From positions 83,469 to 147,468 of the forward strand of contig CAUYUJ010020726.1 in NCBI GenBank assembly GCA_963575745.1: a DNA stretch of 64,000 bases, read 5' to 3'. Under the pieces are notes generated by a model, which worked only from the letters and a program-made list of their open reading frames with translations, was not told the origin of the DNA and did no database searches. How positions within the stretch are numbered: position 1 is the stretch's first letter; every line of letters starts with the position of its first letter. A program made the translations under genes and the position numbers. Below are positions 21,251 to 32,272 of the stretch, in pieces. This DNA is from Prorocentrum cordatum. Taxonomy: Eukaryota; Sar; Dinophyceae; Prorocentrales; Prorocentraceae.

Positions 21251-21539
21251 CGAAGAGACGGCGGGGGGGGGGGCGGGGGGCGGGGGGAGAAGGACGCGCG
21301 AGCAATGCTCTCCAAAACGAAAACAGTTGGGGCGTTGACCCATAAGTTAAGCTCCGATGTTCCATGGAAAACCCAAGGCAAACTCAAGGAGCGCTGTAAA
21401 ACAACTAAGGAACACGGGGCCCCTCCCAAACGAAAAGGGTTGCTTTTTTCAGCGCCCCGACTGTGCCCAACGAAGGGGGGCTGGGACAAAACAGAAATCC
21501 AGACAATGCTACCAAACGGGCTTCGCCCGCGCATGTTGA

Positions 21540-23436
21540 AGTCGCGCGAGCGCCCTTGCGCGCGCGCCGTCGCACATGCCGAAATCCGTCAAGAATTTTC
21601 GGTATCGTAGCGATTTCAAAACCGAGTGCCAACACATGTATACAAAAGAATGGTGTCGCAACATCAATTTTCAATCAAGCGTGCGCTCGCGATTTTTCGC
21701 ATTCTTCAGAAAACCATAGCTGTTCCTCGACATGCCATGGAATTCGGCCAAACAGGCCTCTCGCTCCGCATGCCGACATCATTCGCGCGCCCTTGCGCGC
21801 GTGCTGGGGGGGGGGGGGGTCGCGATCCGCGCCAGCAATGCAGCTGGCCACTCTCGCGCGTCGGCCGCGCGCGCGTGCCGAACTCTTTCCAAAACCTTCA
21901 TCGCCGACGCGAGGACGCCGTCATCGTAGTCGGCGTGATCAGCATCCGCGCCGCCACTGGCCGCGCAGTCGTCGCTGTCAGCATCGCCATCAGCATCGCT
22001 ACTATCATCGCCGTGTCGTCCGCTGTCGACATTGCCATGATACCGCGCCCGCCCAAGTCGCCGACTCGCATCGAAGCGCCCGCTGGGATGTGCCCAGCGG
22101 TCAGCGCCACCGCGGCTGCGTTGGCCGCGCCAAAGTAGCTGGCCGCTGCGCTCACACGCGCAGGCTGTCGCGGCCGCAAATGTGCACCCGCCGGCGCCAA
22201 GCATTCGTCGCAGTCGCCGCCGCAGCGGGCTTGCAAACCAAGTTGCGGGTGGGTGGGTGGGGTGCTTGATTAATTTTCTTTTCCATTCAATGAGAGTAGA
22301 CTCTACCCCCCCCCCCGGGATTACCGACCCCCCCCCTTCGTATTGCCATGTGCGCATGATTCTGCCTCCTCGTCCATCCTAACTCTGAGTTCGTACCTTC
22401 CCAGCCCAGCTGGCATCTGCCCCCCCCCCCACCCCCGCCATCCTCTGCAACTCACGTTATGCGCGCGTAAGAATCCCGTGCAAGAAAAACGAAGCAAAGT
22501 GCACGAGTGCGCCTCGTCGCGCGCGCGCGGCAATTTTTCAACTGTAGGTGTCGTAGGGGTCGCAATCGAGTGTCCAAGCATTTCATTGAAACACATTGTT
22601 TCGCACCGCGGGCTTCCAAAAACAGAGTGCGCGCGCTCTTCCGATTTTCAGAGAACCGCAGTTTTCCAACATTTTCAGCATGCCGAAATCCGTCAAAAAC
22701 TTGTGGTTTCACAGCACATTCAGAACCTAATGTCAAACCATATATACAAAACCACATGAGGTCGCAACATCAGTTATCAAAAAAGCGTGCGCTCGCGCTC
22801 ATGCGCATTCTTCAGATATCCACAGTTTGGGTTCAACCTGTTCATGGAATTCTGCCAAACGGGCTTCTCGCGCCGCATGCCAGCATCATTCGAACGCCCT
22901 CGCGCGCGTGCTGGGGTGGGGGGCACGATACGTGTCAGAAAGTACTATGCGGGCCAGTCTCGCGCGTCGGCCGCGCGCGCGTGCCGAACTCTTTCCAAAA
23001 CCTTCATCACCGACGCGAGGATGCCGCCATCGTCGTCGGCGTGATCAGCATCCGCGCCGCCACTGGCCGTGCCGTCGTCGCCGTGTCTACCGTTGTCGAC
23101 ATTGCCATGCTACGTCGCCCGCCCACGTCGCCGACTCGCAGAAGAGTGCCCGCTGGGATGTGCACAGCGGTCAGCGCCACCGCGGCTGCGTTGGCGGCGC
23201 CAAACTAGCTGGCCGCTGCGCGCGCGTGCTAGGGTTGGCGCGGCCGCAGAGATCTCCAGCCAACGCCGAGCGTGTATCGCAATCGCCACCGCATGGTTTT
23301 GTAAGCCAAGTTGCGGGTGGGTGGGTGGGATGTTTGCAAGAGCATGGGATGAATCAGTTCGTTTGTTTAAACCAGCTGCACCACGTAGTTTGCATCACAT
23401 GTATTGCACCACGTAGGCTGTTGCGGTAGATTCTCC
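21540..23436. repeat. satellite-like repeat of about 1 kb, copies C and D
   Basis: Two further units begin at about 21614 and 22719, with the same succession of blocks as copies A and B. They are more complete: they include GTCGACATTGCCATG, CGCCGACTCGCA and CAGCGCCACCGCGGCTGCGT, also found in copy B. Order and orientation match. Copy D ends where the open frame of the large element begins. The 21251-21540 linker contains a G-run and no gene. Confidence 0.75.
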
Positions 23437-24420
23437 TTTCTGACAATATGATAGATTCTGCGCCCCCTCCTCGGTCCCGGTAGGGCTGCTCACCGAGGCC
23501 GTCCGAGACATCGCAGCTGATCTGGTAATTTCTAGAAGCACGTGCCTCGGCGAACGTGTAGCGGATGAGACGGGAGTCACTTTCGCCCTTGCAGGCCCAG
23601 ACGCCTGGGGGCAGATCAAATCAGTAGTCACGGAACGCAGGAACCAGCCTCAGGGGAACGCCGCCCCAACAATCCTTGTGGTAGATGCCCTTGCTCAGCA
23701 CATGGACGCCGCCCTGACGGCAGCCGCCGTTGCGGGTAGCCCATGCTGTCTCGTCGCCCTGGCCACCGAGGGAGTGCCATCCCCTGGAGGACCGGATCCG
23801 GTCGAGCTCGCGGCCCTGGCAAACGCGCAGTGGGGATGCCGAGCCGCCAGCAAAATTACACACCTCGTCCCGATTGGTCACCCCTACCGAATTGGCAAGC
23901 CCAGCCCACCAATGCAGCAGCTCTTTGCCGCTCAATTCGACCTAGCGGGCAGGACACTGCGCACGATTCTACCCCCGTCAATAGTTGTGCACTGGGGAGG
24001 GAGGAGCGGGGACACCTCTGACGCTCTACACATCCTAACCCCTGAGAGCGGCAACGACGGTGTCGTTGCGCAGATCATGAGGTGGAGGGACGAGCTAGGA
24101 CGATCCCACAACGGGATGATCGCAGCCGACTGGGTCACCGCGAGAGTGCAACTCCCCCGGGACGAGCTCCTGCGATACCAGGGACTCGAGATGCTCTTCC
24201 ATCACGTCCTTCGCTGCAGAGCAGCGAGACCTACGAACGGTGAAGACGGCATACGTGCCCCCCTGGATAACTTGCAGGCGGCAGCTCAAACCACCACACT
24301 GGCCCACCAGACGGCGTGCGTCTGGAGAACCCACGAGACAAGTGATTCAGTGCACATTCCAGTTCCCCCCAGGGCGATCTGTATAGCCCACGCCGTTGCC
24401 TCCGCAACAGCCGGAGCCAT
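23437..24420 (+). pseudogene. composite element, N-terminal segment, unknown function
   Basis: A frame opens after TGA at about 23434-23436 and reads LLTEAVRDIAADLVISRSTC, then NAAPTILVVDALAQHMDAAL, PCCLVALATEGVPSPGGPDP and QFDLAGRTLRTILPPSIVVH. Composition and third-position bias are protein-like for about 320 codons. Beyond about 24400 it becomes unconvincing, and the signal moves to another frame, although this frame stays open to 24595. No domain is recognised, and in particular no reverse transcriptase motif. The left edge adjoins satellite DNA, so the element may be truncated here. Confidence 0.5.
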
Positions 24421-25895
24421 GGGACGCAGAGTGGGAATTTGCGGGGCGGGGCTTCTTCTGATCTCCACTCCAGCCCTGGCTCGCAAGAGCGGCAGGGCTC
24501 CTCGTCGAAGCCCACCAGTGCAGGGGCATCGAAGCCCCATCCGGAATCAACATCAGGCAGCACCTGGACACTGCCCCTGTGGACTTCAGCGATAATGGCA
24601 CCACCACAACTGTTACAGGCCTGCCTGCTGGACTCATCCTGGAGATGATCAGGCCTGCAGCCGGTCCTAGAATTGCGGCTCAGTGTACTCCCTGGAGCTG
24701 CCCATGCAATTGCAAATTTAAAACGGCCCTGGTCCCCGCCAGCAGCCACGAGTGGTGGAGACGTACCATGGACTACATCCCTTTTGGCTCGTCCGTTGTT
24801 CGCTCTCAGTGGCCCTACCTCGGCGCCTGCGTCGTATCTCGGGCTGCCGAAGGGGGAAGCTTACCGCCCAGGGGTACAATGACAAAAGGGCAACTCGACG
24901 CCCTCGTTGCCGGCACCCGGGGCGAACCTCTCCCCAAGCTACGAGACCGGGCCATGGCCCTACACCTTGCAAGCATGTCTCCCACCAAAACCGCCCTTGC
25001 CTGGAACACCTACCTCATCGCGCTCATCCCTTACCCATCCCACTACTCCCTCCCTGACACCGTGCAAGAAAGGGCACTTCGGGCCCATCTGCGGGTCGCC
25101 CTCGGTCTCGCCTCCGCCTCCTGGATCCCAGACAACATTCTCACCGGCCTGGGCATCCGCTTCCAAGTCCCTGGCTGCCCCAAGTGCCCGGTTGCCACCT
25201 CGCGGGCGATTGCGGCCAGGAAATGGGCACGGGAATTCACCCTTCGGGACGAGCCACGCAGGCCCGGCTCCAAAGTTCTGACCGACGCCAGGGCCGCCGA
25301 CCTCTTCAATCGTGCTCTGAGAGAGCCCCCTCGTCGCCGGGCTCGTTACTTCGGGCGCGTTGTATACGTTGCGGCATGGACGCAGCTCCACGGGCACGTT
25401 GTGAGCAGTTGGTTCTCCACAACCAGCCACGAGCGTAGGTGGGCTCAAACAGACGGCGCGGAATGGTCCCTCCTTGGACACTGTGCCTCCTTCACCGAGG
25501 CGCATCACGTCCTACGAGTCCTGGCCAATGGACTACCTGGGTCCGCGCGTCGACGAAGTGTTGCTGACGGGATCCCCCACCAATGCGACTGCGGCAGGGC
25601 GGCCAAAAGAGTCTGGCTCACCGCCGGGCAACGGGATCGCGGCCAGGCTTGGTGCGACTCGTGCCTCGGGCCCTGGACAGGAGAGGCCTCCCTCTGGCCC
25701 CTCCTTGGCGATGACGCGTTGCCCGAGGACTTGCGTCCACTTGCTGCAGAGAGAAGAAGGCAACTCGGCAACATCAGCGTTCCTATCCGGCAAGGACTCT
25801 ACGGAGCCTGCCCTTTCTGCGGTCTGGGGGAAGCCACCACCGAGCACGTGTGGGGCTGGTGCCCCGCCGCTGCCCTTGCCTGGGAAAAAGGCTAG
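24420..25895 (+). pseudogene. LINE-like post-reverse-transcriptase region with zinc cluster
   Basis: The convincing part includes TGLPAGLILEMIRPAAGPRI, ALAWNTYLIALIPYPSHYSL and LRVALGLASASWIPDNILTG. It ends with a zinc-ribbon-like CPFCG...TTEHVWGWCPA close to 25860, after an earlier CDCG...CDSC pair. This resembles the segment between reverse transcriptase and RNase H in LINE elements, where a Cys/His knuckle reading CPxCG...H....CP is usual. The frame stops at TAG 25893-25895 just after this cluster. The protein continues in another frame, implying a single frameshift. The family assignment is from memory of such elements and is moderate. Confidence 0.55.
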
Positions 25896-27160
25896 AGGCC
25901 CAGACCACCCCAGAGACCTTCCCACCGCGATATGCTCCAGGGGTCAACACCAGAGGCTTGCCTGCCGCCTTTTACACCAGATCTCCTTCAGATACTGCGT
26001 GAACCTGGACTGCGCTCCCATCGGTGCCGACGAAGCTGCCAGTCTCATCGCCCAGGGAATCGCCGTACCTGATACCGACCTCCAGGAAGACAATGATGAG
26101 GGCGACGACATGCAAGAAGGGCAGGCCCCTGCCGCACCGGCGGACGAAACCGCCGTCCGGGCCCCCATGCTGGACCCCTGTCAACATTGCAATCCCCAAG
26201 GGCCACACTTGCTGCGCATTCATGGGGCTGCCAGACCGCGTCTCGGCAGGCAAGCTCCGCGCGCCGGGGGGGAAATCCGGCGCCTCCCTGTCACGATCAG
26301 GGCCGCGCGGAGCGGGGACCGGCTCGCCGTTCTCCAAACTGGCGACACCAGGGCGAGCTGGATGCCGCCAGGGGTAGGCTGGTTCCCCTGCCCCAGGACG
26401 GACAGGTCCCCCAGTGCCCTCTGGACCGAGACCTACTGCAGGCTCTGCGACCTGCATACCCTGGTGCTCAGAGCTAGCAGGGACATGGAGGCGGGCGAGG
26501 AGATCGCCGTCGGAGACTCCCCGCTCCCCGCTGCCGACACGGCCCAATGGCCCTATGAGCTCACCTTCGACAGTGGGGCTCGCCGGATCGGGGAAGGTGA
26601 TAAGGTCTCCGGGGCGGCAGTTGTCCTCTGGAGACACGACCCGCACCGCGGCTACCCGCGCGTCGTCGCGGTCGCCGTCGTTGCCTTTCCAGGCTGCGAC
26701 AATGCGCAGACGGCGGAGGCTTCCGGGTGCAGAGCGGGCCTTGCCCTGCTCCCCCACCTAGACACCACGCTTTGAGGGGCCCGGGTGGTCGGCGACAATC
26801 TAGCGGCCATCCGGTGCGGAGCCGGCACTGGGCGCTATCGCCGGCTCCACCTGGCACAACAGATGGATTTCGCCCTCAGACAAGCCAGCGAGGCCGGATG
26901 GACCCTCACATGGCAGGCTGTGCGTCGTCGCCTCAATAGAGCAGCCGACCGTCTTGCAACACTCGGGGTTTTCTGGGCCGATGCTTTTCGACGCGCTGGC
27001 GACCTGGCGGTCACCTCCTGGATCGTCTGGGACGGCTCCCAGCCGCCCCCCCCCCTTTTCCCTGCCGCGGACGTCGACCTCTGCGACTTGGACCAGGTTG
27101 CGTTGTTCGTTGATGCTATCGAAAATCCCCCATCCCCCCCTTCCCCTCTGATCGCCCCCC
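25896..27160 (+). pseudogene. RNase H-like domain, split by an in-frame TGA
   Basis: The domain begins near 26560 with YELTFDSGARRIGEGDKVSG, followed by DNAQTAEASGCRAGLALL, VVGDNLAAIRCGAG and LNRAADRLATLGVFWADAF. This gives the RNase H series Asp (FDSG), Glu (TAEAS), Asp (VGDN) and final Asp (AADRLA), all present. A TGA at 26773-26775 lies between the second and third. The frame stays open to 27183 afterwards, but from about 27100-27160 the coding signal moves to another frame. The ~200 codons before the domain include an acidic patch and CQHC, and are of unknown function. Confidence 0.65.
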
Positions 27161-27960
27161 GCCGCGGCGCACTAAGGTCCTGACGGGTCGCAGCTTCAGC
27201 TGCCGCAACAAGACAGCGCAGCCTTCCGCTGCCACCCTGGATCGGTTCACACCTTGGATAATGCCCAAAAACAACCAGGGTCCCATCCGTCGATGGCCCT
27301 CTTGCCTGCCGTACAGTGACGACGGGCCGGCAGAGCGCATGGGCACGCGCGTCTTCCTGGCCCGCTTTTGTCCCTGGATGCGTTGGGTCTATTTCCACGG
27401 CGGTTGGCGGCGCTGGTGCGAGATCTGCCAGGAGCCCGTCGACGACACAGAGCACATCCTAAGTGAGAAGCACTGCGACATGTCGGTGGCACGGTGCCAG
27501 GATGGGTGGCCAGACCCGAGCACCTTCGTCACTCCTGGGAATCTCTGGTGCAATTGTGGAGGGGAACCCTATGATGCGTTCCACCAGGTGTCCTTCGTGC
27601 GGAAGCCTTGGCATGGCTGGAGGCCAGTCCAGCCCTCGGTTCCCCGTGACGGGGTACGCTCGCCCCCTGGCATCTCGATCCCAGAGGACGCGCTACACGT
27701 GCCCATTACCTACCCCCTTTGGGACGATCCGCCAACATACAACTGCCCCGGAGGCACCAGGGTGGACCCGGAGAGGGTTCGGACGCACATGATGGACAGG
27801 CGGGGCGCCGCAAGAGCAGGCCTCAGGCTGTCCAAGGACGGCGACGGGAACAGGATGCGTGCGAAATCGACCATCGGGCTACACCCCTCACCTGGACAGG
27901 CTACAGGCACCTCGGGGGTGCCTCCCCCTCCACCCCCGCCGCCTCGCCCTCTTCTGCCTG
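27160..27960 (+). pseudogene. Cys/His-rich segment after RNase H
   Basis: From about 27150 one frame reads RTKVLTGRSFSCRNKTAQPS, then FLARFCPWMRWVYFHGGWRR, CEICQEPVDDTEHILSEKHC and CNCGGEPYDAFHQVSFVRKP. It joins the end of the RNase H segment without a gap in protein-like content, arguing that the two were one polyprotein. CxxC...H....C suggests a second zinc cluster. The Pro-rich end near 27920-27960 marks the next change of frame. Confidence 0.5.
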
Positions 27961-28820
27961 GAGCCCACCCTGTCAGCAGCGAGCAGTTCTGTTGGCCGAA
28001 GACAGTGCGACGGAGGTCGACGCTCTCTCCCCGACAAGCCCAGCTGCCCTGGATGAGTCGCTGGCCATGCAGGCAGCCTCAGAGGTCGCCAGCCTCTACT
28101 CGGTTCCGCTGGACTCCCCGCGCTCTAGGGTCCATCCCAAGGCAGCGCTCGGGGAGCTGATCGGTGCCGTTCCACTCCCCTCACAATGGCCTTACTCTCT
28201 CCAGGACCGAGGACAAACGTTAAGGAGGATCGCCTGGGTTGAAAGCCAGGCCTCGGTCGAGACGGTTGACGGTGGTAGAGGCTCCACACGAGAGGATCTC
28301 GCCAGGAGAGGTAACTGTGGTCTCGGAGTTCGCGTCTCCAAGATCGATGCCAACACGAACGTGGAGGACCTGGATACCTTTCGGCTGCTGAATGCTATGA
28401 ACCTACCCGACGGTAAAGAGTTTCTGTTGTTGGAGTGGCCCTCAATGTACAAGGTTGCATCCAGACCCCTGGAACGTGACAAAGAGAGCAGGTGGCTGTA
28501 TATTTCAGTCACGGGCCCTACAGTAGACAAGATCGCAGACGTCGCAGTCTGGTGGCCTCCCGCTCTGGGAGGCCAAATCCACCCCAAGGACGCTCAAACG
28601 CTAGGTCTCAGCCCTTCCGCCAGGTACCCCTCAGACTGGTGCATCGTGGTCTACAATAGCGGGAAGGGTGGTCAGTTCCACGAAGACGAGACCAATGCGA
28701 AACGCCCCCCTAGCGATGATCTTCCCTGGTACCGTGTGGACGAAGCCCCTTCTGACATCCAGTTCTGGCGGCAATGCTCGGCGCTCGACCAGATCTACTA
28801 CCTTGCGCCAGAACCCAGCG
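27960..28820 (+). pseudogene. composite element, middle segment, unknown function
   Basis: The frame reads SLAMQAASEVASLYSVPLDS, GNCGLGVRVSKIDANTNVED, TFRLLNAMNLPDGKEFLLLE and SRWLYISVTGPTVDKIADVA. The composition is convincing and lacks simple repeats. No domain is recognised. The frame stays open to TAG 28940-28942, but protein-like content passes to another frame at about 28820. Confidence 0.45.
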
Positions 28821-29137
28821 GATCTGTTCGGCCACCAGCTGTCCCCGGTGACGTTCTTCTTGGCCTTTGTACACGCCCCGCGGTCGGAGCGACTTTTGGC
28901 CAACGACCTGGGGCGCACTCGTTCGCTGGGGCTGAGCCTTAGGGTCAGGGCGGCCGCCACCCTGGACCAGAGCATTCCCGACGCCGACCACACGCAGGCT
29001 GTCGGAGACGGCATGCTACAGCAGGTACCGCCTCTCCCCCAGGGCCTGAAGGCGTTCTCTGACGAGGAGATCTCAGATGCGACAGGCTCTGTCTTTCAGC
29101 GAGTGCGTCCTACTCCCAGCCTGGACACCTCCGCATA
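28820..29137 (+). pseudogene. composite element, linker before helicase
   Basis: The frame reads SPVTFFLAFVHAPRSERLLA, SLGLSLRVRAAATLDQSIPD and PLPQGLKAFSDEEISDATGS, ending at TAA 29136-29138. It overlaps the beginning of the helicase frame by about 40 bases, so the shift lies at about 29090. Its position directly before motif I fits the N-terminal lead-in of an SF1 helicase. Confidence 0.4.
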
Positions 29138-32100
29138 ATTTTGGACAAGCACAGGCCGAAAAGCGATGCGACCAGTGCCCTGCAGGCCACCTTGAGCCAC
29201 CATGCCGTTCTAGTGCATGGCCCCCCTGGAACGGGCAAGACCACCTTCTCAGTAGCCTGCCTGGACATGTGGGGCTCCTGCTTGCGCCCTGGACGCGCGG
29301 TCGCTTTGGCAGCAGGGTCCAACGCAGCGGTGGACCAACCAGCTCTGGCAATGATCGAAGCACAACGTCAGCGGCGCCTCGGCCAAGACACGGGTTTCCC
29401 CAACAAGTTCGTGCGCTTGGCAAAGAAGGACCGTGTCAATGAGGCACTCGTCGACCTTACGCCTGAAGGTCACTCTAGAAGCGCCCGCGGAGATTTCCCG
29501 TTCCAGGACGGGGACAAGAGCCAGGACTTCAGGCCCTACAAGGCGAGCTTACTACGGGAGGCCAGGGTAATCATGTCTACGCACGAGGCGTCAGAGGCAC
29601 TCGGTCAAAAGGACAGCCCCCAACTCGTCCTCCTGGTAATCGACGAGGCTGGACAAGCCACAGAGCTCCATGCGCTCACGTCCATGGTAAACCTGATCAA
29701 CAGTGGTGGGACCGTGGTCCTCGTTGGAGACCCGAACCAGCTGCCCCCCACGGTGCTCTCCAAGCTGGCGAACGACCTAGGGCTCTGCGTCAGCATCTTC
29801 GATAGGATGTTTCACGCACTCCGCGGCCAAGAATCGTCCGTGGTTCACCTTTCAATCTGCTTTCGGATGCATCCGCAGCTACTCGCCTTCCCGAGCGCAG
29901 CCTATTACGGGAAAGGCATGAAGTCTGGCATCCTGGATCCGCTCAGAGAGCGGCCAATCGTTGAGGGCATCCCCTGGAGAGACATTCGCGCTTGGGAACC
30001 CGGGCGATTGGCAGCGCTGGCGAGACTCACCGAGTCTGACGAAGGCGACCTCCGCGCCACCCTCGAACAGCTAGACCCGCCGCCAAGCGCAGACAAGCAC
30101 CGTTTCCTAATGGTTCACACACCCTCCTGGGAGGTCACCTCAGAACTACAACCAGGCTTTGCCAATCTTCCGGAGGCAGCTCAGGCCGTGGACATCGTGC
30201 GTGCTCTTCTGCCCGAGCTCAACAAGGGCACCTCTGTCAGGATTGTGGTCGGCTACCGGCTCCAGACGGCTATTCTCATGGACGGGTGGCCGCAGGGTCC
30301 TCGTCACCTCTCTGGCGTCCTGCGTAACACTAGAGGAGGCATGAAAGGGCAGCCCGGCAAGGGGAAAGACGGCCCCGGACGCGATGGGCAGGACGCACCT
30401 GGCCCTGGACAACCCCCTCAAGGCCACAGGGTGGACACTCAGCGCTGGCAGCACGTGTTCCGAGAGGACCATAATGCCCACGCTGCCATCAGCTCTTCTT
30501 TCCCTGGACTACGGCAGATTGCGGGCGAGCACATGAAGAGTGGGGCGCTCAAGCTCACCACAATCGACTCCAGCCAGGGAGGCGAGGCGGACATCGTAAT
30601 CGTGTTAACTACCCGGAGCAACGGGAACTACAACTGGGGTTTCGTCGATGACGCCAAGCGCCGAAACGTGGCAATCACCAGGGCTAAGCGGAACATCCTG
30701 ATCTTGGGAGACGGTCGCATGTTCGCCAACGCCACCTGGTCTCAGCTTCGCGTACTCTCAGAGTACGGGCGATTGACCCGCCTTTGGGTCCGGTTTCGAG
30801 GCCGCGCCCTTGTGGGCCACAGGCTCTCCCTGGACATAGACGAGAGCTTCGACCCACTCCAGGACCTCGCCGCATGGATACCCTCGCCCGTCGCCTGGAG
30901 CAGTGACGCAAAGGGGGAGAGCGGGCAGAGCGAGCTGGACGCTGCCCAGAAGAAAGCGCGTGATGCCCAGGCCACCGGTTTCGCCGAGCGCTATAACGCA
31001 CCCCTGGACGAGCACTTCGACTGGGAGACCCTGGGTAAGCTAATCTCGGGAGGGCTCCACGATATCCTCTCGACGCTTGCATCTCATGTGCTCCTATACC
31101 TCATGTCCGGGCTGCACCCTCACGAATTCACGCTGGCCACGGCGCCGCGGCAGCCGGGCATGCTCGACCGCAAGGCTTGGTCGCACCTGGGCTTCTTGTT
31201 TGACATGTCTCTGGGGCTCGACGCGACCAATCTAGTCTACAACATGCTGTGGGCAGCAATGGTGTGGTCGCTCGGCCTGGGCACCCCCTGGGGGGACGCG
31301 AGCTGCGCCGTCCCCGACGACTCCCTTCCTCCGTTGCCTCACACCAGTGGCAGGCGTGTAACGCTCTGGAAGCGCCGCCAGTGCACCCCCAAAGGGCTCA
31401 TCCGTCAGGTCCCCAAGGCTTGGAGCTCCGCTACCAAGGACTGCTGCAGACACAGGAGGCACCCTGGAATGGCCGGGTTGGGAGAGATCCTCCGAGGATG
31501 CGGTTCCTCGATGGAAGAGCTCCGCCAGGGAATCATAGACACCGACGGCTTCCCCATGGATTCCTGCAAGGCCCGGTCGCTTCTGGTCGTCATGATGCTC
31601 ATGCTCCGCGAACCGCGAGTGTTTCTGTGGCCTTTCTCTCATGCAGAGCAGGCCGGGGGCGTCATCGAAGCCATTCTGGGGTTCTGCGTCCCCTGGCAAG
31701 AGGCCCACCAGGATTTCCGAAGCCATTTCGCCCGTACCTGGAGCCTCGCACTGGACGACCTGGCAAACCTGCACGGCCGCATCGAGGCGGTTCTTCCTCA
31801 CATCTCCAAGCTCGTGGCTTTGGCGCATCACCACCCGGCTGCGCAGGAAGCCGGCTGCCCGCAGACCTGGGGCGAGATGGGCAGGCAAGACTTTCAGCTA
31901 GAAGCGCCGATGCTCGTCCTCGAACAGATCGTCCCGGCAGCAACTCTGACCTCCCTGGACACACGCGGCTGCTCAGTGTGTGCGCTACACGTCGCGCTGG
32001 CGGGGACCGACGCCGCCCTTGGTCCTGACGACCGGGTTGCGGGTCTTTCCTACATCGGCGGCGGACTTGCCCTGTCCAAGACCGACCTCAATGCCCCTCC

Positions 32101-32272
32101 ACCACCGGCCCCGGCCCCAGGCACCAGACTGGACCCTCCATTCATCCCCGACGAGAGGCTCGCGCTCGAGAAGAAGAATGGCAGATACACGTGCGACAGG
32201 TGCGGAAAGGACCAGCGCCGCCGAGGGCACCTGGATCTCCGACAGCACGCGCCAGATGGTCGCTCAGAATAG
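29090..32272 (+). CDS. UPF1-like superfamily 1 helicase, long C-terminal extension
   Basis: This frame carries all the SF1 helicase motifs in order. Motif I is HGPPGTGKTT at about 29216-29245. Motif II is VIDEAGQATE, then motif III GDPNQLPPT. The motif IV region is LSICFRMHP, motif V TTIDSSQGGEADIVI, and motif VI DDAKRRNVAITRAKRNILI, about 500 residues after motif I. This is the AAA_11/AAA_12 arrangement of UPF1/SETX-type helicases, which unwind RNA or DNA 5' to 3'. A Gly/Pro/Lys-rich insert lies at 30340-30430. About 500 residues after the helicase core are unassigned, ending in YTCDRCGKDQ near 32195, where the frame changes. All catalytic residues look intact. No convincing ATG start is seen; the reading joins the preceding segment by a frame change. 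Confidence 0.8.
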   Translation, partial: CLSASASYSQPGHLRIILDKHRPKSDATSALQATLSHHAVLVHGPPGTGKTTFSVACLDMWGSCLRPGRAVALAAGSNAAVDQPALAMIEAQRQRRLGQDTGFPNKFVRLAKKDRVNEALVDLTPEGHSRSARGDFPFQDGDKSQDFRPYKASLLREARVIMSTHEASEALGQKDSPQLVLLVIDEAGQATELHALTSMVNLINSGGTVVLVGDPNQLPPTVLSKLANDLGLCVSIFDRMFHALRGQESSVVHLSICFRMHPQLLAFPSAAYYGKGMKSGILDPLRERPIVEGIPWRDIRAWEPGRLAALARLTESDEGDLRATLEQLDPPPSADKHRFLMVHTPSWEVTSELQPGFANLPEAAQAVDIVRALLPELNKGTSVRIVVGYRLQTAILMDGWPQGPRHLSGVLRNTRGGMKGQPGKGKDGPGRDGQDAPGPGQPPQGHRVDTQRWQHVFREDHNAHAAISSSFPGLRQIAGEHMKSGALKLTTIDSSQGGEADIVIVLTTRSNGNYNWGFVDDAKRRNVAITRAKRNILILGDGRMFANATWSQLRVLSEYGRLTRLWVRFRGRALVGHRLSLDIDESFDPLQDLAAWIPSPVAWSSDAKGESGQSELDAAQKKARDAQATGFAERYNAPLDEHFDWETLGKLISGGLHDILSTLASHVLLYLMSGLHPHEFTLATAPRQPGMLDRKAWSHLGFLFDMSLGLDATNLVYNMLWAAMVWSLGLGTPWGDASCAVPDDSLPPLPHTSGRRVTLWKRRQCTPKGLIRQVPKAWSSATKDCCRHRRHPGMAGLGEILRGCGSSMEELRQGIIDTDGFPMDSCKARSLLVVMMLMLREPRVFLWPFSHAEQAGGVIEAILGFCVPWQEAHQDFRSHFARTWSLALDDLANLHGRIEAVLPHISKLVALAHHHPAAQEAGCPQTWGEMGRQDFQLEAPMLVLEQIVPAATLTSLDTRGCSVCALHVALAGTDAALGPDDRVAGLSYIGGGLALSKTDLNAPPPPAPAPGTRLDPPFIPDERLALEKKNGRYTCDRCGKDQRRRGHLDLRQHAPDGRSE

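Noticed and set aside
31232-31888. Long minus-strand frames opposite the helicase
   Set aside because: They mirror the G/C third-position bias of the + strand gene, and the + strand has all helicase motifs.
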